DNA from: DASXHZ01 sp036488085 | GTDB lineage: Bacteria; Acidobacteriota; Thermoanaerobaculia; Gp7-AA8 | Assembly (NCBI GenBank): GCA_036488085.1 | Contig: DASXHZ010000113.1 | Coordinates: 1 to 40,811 of the forward strand | DNA: 40,811 bases | Direction of reading: 5' to 3' | In this document: in pieces, positions 40,750 to 40,811 of the stretch | Numbering within the stretch: position 1 is the stretch's first letter | Layout of the letters: the number at the start of each line of letters is the position of its first letter | Notes under the pieces: model-generated | The model's input: only the letters and a program-made list of their open reading frames with translations | The model's database searches: none | Told to the model about the DNA's origin: nothing | Translations under genes and position numbers: made by a program

Positions 40750-40811
40750 TGATTCTGTGTGGCGCCGGCAATCCTGCCGGCGGTCCGGTCCGCGCCGGCA
40801 GGATTGCCGGC
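40436..40811 (+). CDS. Possible Arg/Ala-rich heptapeptide-repeat protein, incomplete
   Basis: An open frame of 125 codons runs from ATG 40436 off the right edge. GAGG lies five bases before the ATG, inside the pirin stop region. The repeats read as heptapeptides: AARVASR, AARAGRR, AARVNRR, AARANRR and so on. From unit 3 on, position 3 is always Arg although all four CGN codons occur, position 4 is always Ala or Val, and the last residue is Arg or Pro. This is third-base variation in this frame and replacement change in the others. The product would be highly basic, perhaps binding nucleic acid or polyanions. Against it, the last codons run into a palindromic element. Confidence 0.4.
   Translation, partial: MAPAGSRMALVGRLETRAASRATRVASRAARVASRAARAGRRAARASSPAARVNRRAARAARRAARVSSRAARANRRAARANRRAARAASPAARARRPAARAIRRDSVWRRQSCRRSGPRRQDCR
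40764..40811. repeat. 18-bp inverted repeat at the window edge (REP/BIME-like)
   Basis: GCCGGCAATCCTGCCGGC (40764-40781) and its exact complement GCCGGCAGGATTGCCGGC (40794-40811) flank a 12-base loop. Each arm is itself nearly palindromic. It could terminate or insulate transcription after the pirin/repeat region; the element may continue beyond the window. Confidence 0.7.

Noticed and set aside
40286..40771. Minus-strand Cys-rich TCRAPVC repeat protein
   Set aside because: Open only because the unit is a multiple of three; it runs antisense through the pirin coding region and its differences are not synonymous.

Overview
The window is high-GC bacterial chromosome, densely packed, with many one- to four-base overlaps between stop and start codons. 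The best guess for the phylum is Acidobacteriota. Support comes from an Oar-like TonB-dependent receptor with an N-terminal carboxypeptidase-regulatory-like domain and no SusD partner, a secreted VWA protein of the 'VWFA-related Acidobacterial' type, and several secreted orphans. This is inference from gene types, not a phylogenetic placement.

Layout. (a) 1-1561: AT-richer sequence with unrecognised genes, direct repeats and an odd terminator, lying against the 3' end of a tRNA-Gly(CCC) gene. It may be the end of an integrated element. (b) 1757-6601, minus strand: envelope genes (beta-propeller-like secreted protein, SH3b protein, small outer-membrane barrel, lipoprotein) and a dicarboxylate/amino-acid symporter. 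(c) 6900-7546: a probable broken secreted-protein gene. (d) 7562-9942: a two-gene ABC-2 exporter. (e) 9991-10968: a Xer-like recombinase with its own promoter. (f) 11097-14885: overlapping GNAT, lytic transglycosylase and VWA genes. (g) 14913-22575: mfd, a secreted orphan, an SRPBCC protein, two SurA/parvulin-type foldases, a good terminator, and a RadC-family gene. (h) 22585-26141: ilvE, a short-chain dehydrogenase, a rhomboid protease and a coiled-coil methyltransferase. (i) 26191-28611: the rpsF-rpsR-DUF2232-rplI ribosomal operon with leader hairpin and promoter.

(j) 28640-40428 is a glycan-utilisation locus. A LacI-type regulator is translationally coupled to a TonB-dependent receptor, followed by a GH144/PF10091-type lipoprotein glycosidase, a sugar-binding lipoprotein and two MalF/MalG-like permeases. 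A MalK-like ATPase converges on this operon. On the other side of a clear LacI-type operator lie a GH1 beta-glucosidase and a pirin. The model is outer-membrane uptake of glucan fragments, trimming by the surface or periplasmic glycosidase, ABC import of short oligosaccharides and cytoplasmic hydrolysis by GH1. A beta-1,2-glucan (sophorooligosaccharide) substrate is a reasonable hypothesis from the GH144-type fold.

(k) 40435-40749: fifteen exact-length 21-bp repeats directly after the pirin gene, then an 18-bp-arm palindrome at the window edge. The plus-strand frame through the repeats starts at an ATG with a GAGG ribosome-binding site and shows synonymous third-base variation, so it may encode an Arg/Ala-rich heptapeptide-repeat protein. 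This is the most unusual signal in the window. A second theme is degenerate heptanucleotide repeats at several gene junctions, two of which fold into large hairpins at translation starts or intergenic gaps.
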